A stretch of DNA of 64,000 nt. Source: Siphonodentalium dalli. Its lineage: Eukaryota; Mollusca; Scaphopoda; Gadilida; Siphonodentaliidae. The notes under the pieces were generated by a model that made no database searches, was not told where the DNA came from, and worked only from the letters and a program-made list of their open reading frames with translations. The translations under genes and the position numbers were made by a program. The stretch lies in NCBI GenBank assembly GCA_032622095.1, contig CP136067.1, positions 123,045,030 to 123,109,029 on the forward strand, in the 5' to 3' direction. Every line of letters starts with the position of its first letter. Within the stretch, counting starts at the first letter, position 1. Shown here piece after piece: positions 57,322 to 64,000 of this stretch.

Positions 57322-60173
57322 TTAAAGACATATTATGTACTTGTTCGGGTGCGTGAAACTGATAAGTTAGTATTCAGGTGCTACGCCAACTGGGGGAATG
57401 TAGCATTCTACTAACATAACAGAAAAGCTCAAGCAAATCGACCGTACCACTCCAAAGAAAACATTGATTGAACTATGCTAAATTGTAAATATTTACTATT
57501 CGAATCGGGACGCTTCTATCGGTAATAAACTAACGAAAACGATTTCGCCATCGGCTGTCACTGCATTTAATTAATACTAGCAGGGTTACCCGGTGTTGCC
57601 CAGGTTAAAGTGATGTGAAACCATCTGTGGATATTTGGTGGAAATAGAGAATACTCTTGCTCTCAAAGTGTTACACGTATTCTCATAAATTGTATATCCA
57701 AATGGCATCACAAAACATGATTCTTACACATGGAATATAAGTAGTGGCTCACCTTGTCAGGTCGGAGCGATTATCATTTTGTTTATCGCGTTTAATCCGT
57801 CCCACCAATAAAGAAGTATTTATTTATTTACAACTGCGTATACTTCAGACGTTATTGCATGAAACATGAACATCATAAACACGAAACAATAAAAGACGAC
57901 AATTGTGTTTTACATAGAGATGTATCAATCAATCAATCTAGTTTATCATACATGTATCTTCATGAAGATGCAGATGTTTTAAAGATAGGTCCAGGTGCTC
58001 CTCTGTTTTGGTGCTATATACTGGCTAATCATTTTCAGTTTAAAAGAAATGATGTTATGCAAGTATAGCAGCTACATGTGCCCGACACAGCGAGATTTTG
58101 AGTTGTTTATGTTAGGCGATGAGTCTGTTCTAAAAAAATGAAAGAAATCCTCTGTATCGGGCAGATATACCCTTGTCAGATGTCACTTTTGGAGGATCCT
58201 GAAAAGTCATGTGATACGGACTGCGTTTTCCTTTATCTCAGAAGTAACCATATTTTACTGCACACTGTGACCACTATTTTTGAACAGGCCTGCTCTACAT
58301 TTCCATATCTTTAGGCAATTGTAACTTTTTTGTGGAAACTATATTGAATGGGACAGACTCAATCGTGTTATAATATATATATGAGCCATTCTAATATGTA
58401 ATCCTCTGACGATTCAAGGTCTCTCAGTTTGAATGAATATATGTATCTCTTAAATAGATTGATATAAATATACTTTTAGTGCTTTCTTTTATGTATCTGT
58501 GTTGCTAGATCATTATAGGAATGCCCTGATTTCCATCACCATATAAATATGACAGTTGAGAAGATATAATTGTTCAAGCGACTTAATTCGGTCACCATTT
58601 GACGAAATTGTGAAATTGGAATGCCAAAAACTCCTTAGAACGACATGGAGATGGCCTAGGAGATGACTATATATAACTTTGTTGGATATCGGCGAACTGA
58701 ACAATCTTATAAATGCTAGTGAATCTCCTCTCGCCATCCATGACCCAAACGACCCTAAATGTTATTTAATTAATCAAATCATTAGAGAAGAACGTGCATG
58801 AATTTGGTGGAATCCGTGCTAAATATATTTGTCTCAACTTTGGTGCAACTCCCCTCATGCATGACTTTATACCGCGCCACTTTTGTCATATTTAAAGCAC
58901 ATCTATTAGACTCATGCATGCATTATATAATGGAGATGATTATATATAAGTTTGGTGGTAATCGGCAACTAAACAAATTCTTATCATATTAATACCCCCC
59001 CCCCCCCATCTAACACCCAAACGGCACCAATTTCGCGTCTTTAAATCACACGTTTATATTCCTCGTATCACGGAGAAGAATAATATATCAATTTGGTCGA
59101 AATCTGCGCTAAAAATAGCCCCTCCCCTGACACCAACAACGTCACTTTAGAAACTTTTAATCCGCACCATTATCTTACTCGTAAAAAGTTACCCCTGTTA
59201 GACCGCATTGGTGCCATCTCGATTGTACCCTTGAAAGTTATATATAGATAACAGACAGATATTCGCAAATATTTGATTCATTGTATCATTTGAGAAGAAC
59301 GTGCATGAGTTTGATGGTAATTGGCACTAAATATATTTTTATAAGTTTTTGGTGACCCTCCCGTCCCTATTTCGGACTCAAGCGGCGCCACTTTTGACAT
59401 CATTAAACCACATACTTAGACTCAGTATAGAGATAAATATATATAAAATGTATGAAAATTGGCGAGTATACAAATTCGTATCAAATTTAGGGCCATCATT
59501 GCATATCTCTCACCCAAAAGGCACCAATTTGGCGCATTTAAACCACACGATTAGATTATTCGTATCACGGAGAAGAATATGTATCAATCAGGTGGAAATC
59601 GGCGCTAAACATATTGTTTATCAATGTTTGTGTCCCTCTCACCCTCTAGGCACCCCTGACTCGAATGGCCCCACTGTTGACATCTTTAAACCGCACAATT
59701 AGACTCCTGATATCATGGAGATTATTATTTGTAAGTTTGGTGCTAATCCGCGACTAAACAAATTTTTATCAAATATAGTGCCCACCCCACCCCATCTCTC
59801 ACCAAAGCAGCACCAATATGACGTCTTTATAATAAGTTTGGTGGCAATCGGCGACAATTTTTTTTCTGCCCTCCCCCCTTTCTGCCCCTGACAACAACGG
59901 CGTCACTTTAGAAAAATCTAAACCTCGCCATTATCTTTCTCGTAAAAAGTTACCCCTATTAGACCCCGTTTGTGCCATCTAGGTGGTCCCCTGTGAATTT
60001 CTATAGAACACAGACAAACAGACAGACAGACAGTCGCAAATATAGATATAGATATCAGAATGAGGGTGTGTGTTGTCAATTTAGATATACTATTTGTAAA
60101 AATAACTATTTTGAACAAGATTATTCTCCATTTCTATTTGATCAACCTACCGGAGTGTTTCACATCACTTTAA
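57322..60173 (+). mobile_element. TTAA MITE family 2 split by a Helitron
   Basis: Left part 57322-57576 and right part 60053-60173 join to match 23330-23665. Outer ends are TTAAAGACATATTATG and CACATCACTTTAA, both at TTAA. Confidence 0.65.
57577..60052 (-). mobile_element. 2.5-kb minus-strand Helitron-like element
   Basis: The minus-strand 3' end has GGGCAACACCGGGTAACCCTG then CTAG (57577-57580) next to T. The 5' end is TCTATATCTATATTTGCGAC at 60052 next to A. The inside is an old tandem array: AGAAGAACGTGCATGA recurs at about 58787 and 59293, and AAAAGTTACCCCT near 59185 and 59945 is followed by a CAGACAGA run, as at a Helitron 5' end. The unit is thus about 500 bp with shorter subunits. 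Empty target: 23570-23580 (TTAATTATTATATAAG). Confidence 0.75.
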
Positions 60174-60511
60174 CATGGCCAAATTTAGGTGAATACAGAA
60201 TTAAAGCCACGTATATAGAATCAATTATTATCCGAATATTGCACAATTGTGTAAAGAATCGATACACTGTGTATCTTATGTGACAACATCTCAAGCTTCG
60301 TGTCGTTCAGATCACTATTACTGAAAATAACTGGAAACAAAATATGGTATAGTGGTTTGTTTCCTGATCCGGGTTTCTGCTGTAAACAGCGCTGATGGTC
60401 TTCTGTTGACAAAGAAAATGATGATTATATCAACAATAAAACCGCAACGCGTACATTTCCTCGTGTAGGGAAGTGGTACCCATCAGGTGTCGGTGCTCTC
60501 CGTTATTTTTA

Positions 60512-60656
60512 GCTCAACTTTACTTTGCAAAGTTTGAGCTATTGCCGTGTGTTGGCGTCCGTCGTCCACGCGTGTGTGCGTGCGCCCACATGCACACAAG
60601 GACGACGGACGCCAACCCATGGCAATAGCGCAAACTTTCTTTGCATAGTTGAGTTA
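60512..60656. mobile_element. Short foldback (TTTTAGCTCAACTT arms)
   Basis: Arms of about 60 bp include TTTGAGCTATTGCCGTG, TTGGCGTCCGTCGTCC and the complements GGACGACGGACGCCAA and CAACTATGC-like end. A GTGTGTGCGTGCGCCCACAT loop lies between. Confidence 0.7.
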
Positions 60657-60789
60657 AAATCATGTATTTGTCAACATATTATATTCCTCCTTCCAGATTA
60701 CTTTAGACAAAATCTAGATGCTCGAATGAGCCATGTCCGTTTAAAGACCATGTTTTTTTAGTCATCACGAGATATAGCAGAAGGTCCTA

Positions 60790-61239
60790 TGTGACCCGCC
60801 ATATCAAATCCAGTCGTAAGTCGAGATTTTTTTTACCCTGTGCCAATGCATTATCTTATATATGCGAGTCGATCATAGGTCGCCTCGCATATATAAGAGA
60901 ATGCATTAGCCTAACAATTTTTTATAATTTTTTTTAAATAAATGTTTCTTACAATTTTTAGGTCATAAAATAAAAAACATCCATTACCCTACAGGGAGCC
61001 CCACACATATATAGAAGAGTGTCGTCTGCTCATGTTTGTCTGGGGCTCTGTATGGGTGAAATTATAAAATTGTTAAAGAATACAAGAAAAAATTATTAAA
61101 ATTGTAAAAAATTGTTAGGCCAATGCATTCTCTTATATATGCGAGGCGAACTATGGTCGACTCGCATATATAAGAGAATGCAATGGCACAGGGTAAACAA
61201 AATCCCAATTTACGACTGGATTTAATATGGCGGGTCACA
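60790..61239. mobile_element. TA-flanked palindromic MITE, complete
   Basis: 450 bp between TA duplications (60788-60789, 61240-61241). Ends TGTGACCCGCCATATC and GGCGGGTCACA match 54441-54849. Both arms retain a full CCAATGCATT...TATATATGCGAG palindrome, so the element has two large hairpins around a CCATTACCCTACAGGGAGCC core. Confidence 0.87.
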
Positions 61240-61241
61240 TA

Positions 61242-62314
61242 TATCTTTGCTTGACAATAAATAGCATCGCCATTTCTGAGGAATAGATATTGAAACCGTG
61301 ATGATAATTTGTTCACAACCAAGACTGTGACGAAACACTTAAAGATACCCTGTCTCTTCGCGAAAACTCTTACAACATCAACAACATCATCATCAATTTT
61401 AACAACAGCATCAACAACAACAACACAAGAAAATGAATTCTACTAAACTCGTTGACAGACGTATATACTTAAAAGTATCGTAAAATAAAATTGATACAAA
61501 AATGTTACAATGTTCTAATAATAGTCACAATTCCTGTCCCAGTTTTTAGAGTATCCAGTGACTTAAGCTAAATTTATTATCTCTCTGGTTAAAAGGTTAT
61601 TTTATACCTCTCAATCAATACAGAAAGTTTAGGGAAGAGATATGTAAAATTTTCGTGCACATGAAGAGAAATAATACCCGCAAGAAACAACAATATGAGC
61701 TGTGCTCGGTAACTGTCTGCATGGCGTAACTTTTTGAGAAAGAGATGTTATGACTATGACAAAATAACTGTAGTTAGGTAATATATGAACCTTACAATAT
61801 ATTGTTTTAGCCCAATGATTGTTTGAACATGATTTTGGTGTTATTTTTATGAATAAAACTACTCAGCACATCTATAGAGAACCAGAGCCACCGGCGCGAT
61901 TAAGATGCAAACAATCGGAGCCCTCTATAGAGAACCGGAACCTTCACATGAATTGCTTTATAGTTTGTTTTCTAAAAAAGAAAATGCGAGTTAAAGTTGA
62001 TTTTTTTGTTAGCATCGCCCAGCGGATGGTTGTTGCGGGCTCCATATTTCCAAAGTTACGACGAATTTCAATGAGTATTAGTTTGGGAAAAAGCTGTGGA
62101 CATTCTGACGATAAAATGACCCGATTTTGTGACAAATAGTACAAACCTTCACTTGTGCAAACACTGCTCCTTCTTTTGGGAATGATTCGGGGAAACGTAT
62201 GGCAGAAAGATTGCTTTGAGTATGATGATGTCACGAAAATGAGCAAAAATGCAAAGAATCGGAAACTTTACTCGGTAGAGAATGTAAATAAAACTCAACA
62301 GAGAACCAAATCGC
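61242..62314. other. No gene recognised
   Basis: Reading frames up to about 106 codons occur but show no domain, splice support or codon bias. Confidence 0.4.
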
Positions 62315-62420
62315 CAGGAGTAGTTCCCCCCCCCCCCCACAGGAGTAGTCCCCCCCCCCCCACAGCAGTAGTCCCCCCCCCCCACAGCAGTAGTCCCCCC
62401 CCCCCCACAGGAGTAGTTCC
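62315..62420. repeat. Poly-C minisatellite, about 24-bp period
   Basis: Four units of a C run plus ACAGCAGTAGT or ACAGGAGTAGT. Low-complexity peptides from it are artefacts. Confidence 0.88.
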
Positions 62421-64000
62421 CCATCATGCAGAGTGTGGGAAATTCCGCACATTTCTGTAATAAGGGTCTAGATGAAGTAGCCTGTTGGTGAGGTTATCAA
62501 ATTTCTGATTGTTTCGCCCAGGACGTATATAACTGAACCACGCCAAGGTTGTGTAATGTTTTATTTCAACCTGGAAATATAGAAAATGACAAATCTTAGA
62601 ACAGAGTGCCTAGAAAACTACATGTAGAACACAAAACATCAGCGACCATACAAATTCCATGAGATGGGTTTAGAAAAACATCTTGAAGACCATATATTAC
62701 CTTTAACGGTTTATTGCGGATGACTTGATCATATACGAAGTGACAAACAATCATACATCAACAAACATACAATACATATAACATTTATTGCTGCCACTTC
62801 GTAAGGCAGATCAAGACAAAGTAATTTTATTATAGCAATTTAGCGAGCGCGCCAAAATTGTAACTCACATTGTTAGCCAATGAAAATAGATAACACATAT
62901 AATGACGTCATGCAACCATGCCTATTATTAGAAAGCATAACAGATGTAATAGACTTATTTATAGATCACAAATAATGACGTCACGCCAACATGCATATTC
63001 ATGAGAAGGCGCCACCAATGTAATAGTCTTTCTCATAGAGTTATCTCGCTTAGATTAATATGAACCCTAGTCACGGAATTACTCGATTTGTAGACAAATA
63101 TAATCGATGCGACATATGAACTATACCAGACATTGCTATTACGTATTGAGAATTTGAGAAGCGCCAGATCTCACACACATAAGGACTAAATATTCCGAAC
63201 AAAATCAATGATGCAGTAATCCATATATATATATATACGTGTGACATACACAATAATAATAATGAAATTATGTTGATAACCAATGATAACAAATGCATGA
63301 AGAGAAATATTTGGATGGTTGTACAAATGTGTCCGATGTGGAATAAAGTTCACATGTGGGTTTTGGGTTGATTGGCAAAGTATAAATTATGTTATCACAC
63401 AGCTCCGGTGAATGCGTGGTGACGTCATACTTTTTGTCACCGAAAGATACAACTCAACAGTACATACTCGCGAACAGTGTTTGCAATATGGGCCTACGTA
63501 CACATTGGCGGGATCTGTTTATTCATTCCAATCACACGTGAATGTTCAGTTTTTGCACATTAATACAGGCAATCCGATTACCAATGTCATGTAACAAAGT
63601 TGCCGCCAAATAGAAACAATAGTAAAAAAATTGGTCTCTGCCAGCGACGCTCACGACAAGGCGTCATCGCACGACACACTCTGGTTAGGAAGACGAAGCA
63701 AAGTCCGACACAAACGAGTTCAGTCATCCTAACATTCACATGTTTAAAATATACATAAATTACAAACTCGTCACAATCCCAATTCGAATGACATATCGCC
63801 TCGCGATACACTCCCCCGGCCCAGATAAGCAATAGTTGAATATCAGAATTCGTGTTGTTGACACTCCAGGCACGATCCGATCTTATTCCAACACTTCCAG
63901 AATATCCACTCAATAGACATTGAAGAATTCCAATAATTTGATGAAACAATTGGTTCATAAAACCAAAACAGTCACGCCATGATATTGCATCTAACAGAGA
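62421..64000. other. Downstream DNA without supported genes
   Basis: Contains paired AATGACGTCA segments near 62900 and 62974 and an AT dinucleotide run near 63225. A 123-codon minus-strand frame at 63587-63958 has seven Cys but no recognisable domain or splice evidence. Confidence 0.4.

Noticed and set aside
61819-62139. 106-codon plus-strand frame downstream of the lectin gene
   Set aside because: Composition is unremarkable and no domain is visible; cannot be separated from chance.
63587-63958. 123-codon minus-strand frame with several Cys
   Set aside because: No known Cys spacing, no clear signal peptide or splice sites; left unsupported.

Overview
This window is eukaryotic, AT-rich and intron-dominated, with no bacterial or organellar features. 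A PAN/apple plus C-type-lectin gene, a tRNA-type SINE, several animal-type non-LTR retrotransposons and many foldback MITEs and Helitrons point to a marine invertebrate. A mollusc is my best guess; this is inference from element style and gene architecture, not a database match.

Only one host gene can be supported, and it runs across almost the whole window on the plus strand. Exon 1 (7627-7951) encodes a signal peptide and a short PAN/apple-like cysteine module. Exons 2 (52624-52803) and 3 (54870-55093) encode one complete C-type lectin domain ending in TAA. All junctions are phase 1 with canonical GT/AG sites, giving 729 coding bases (242 residues). Intron 1 is 44,672 bp and intron 2 is 2,066 bp.

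Nearly everything else is mobile DNA. 1-7160: tandem non-autonomous Helitrons. 7963-9505: two TTAA-flanked MITEs, the second split by a Helitron. 9620-15323: foldback elements and tandem repeats. 16286-18676: a 2.4-kb element whose 856-bp arms form a near-perfect palindrome. 19700-25644: diverged dispersed and tandem repeats plus MITEs. About 26380-48850: one decayed minus-strand LINE (ORF1, endonuclease, reverse transcriptase, C-terminal Cys motif) broken apart by nested insertions. These include a SINE, TTAA MITEs, a retroposon-like insert and a 9.5-kb element (39018-48529) with about 800-bp terminal inverted repeats and a 6-bp target duplication. 50168-52398: a second plus-strand Helitron array. 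54441-54849: a MITE ending 20 nt before the exon 3 acceptor. 55266-61239: further foldback MITEs and a minus-strand Helitron (57577-60052).

Several insertions can be undone on paper, because the uninterrupted target survives either as a paralogous repeat copy or as an open LINE reading frame. This fixes element boundaries and target duplications to the base. No transposase, Rep/helicase, integrase or DNA polymerase was recognised, so all DNA transposons here look non-autonomous.
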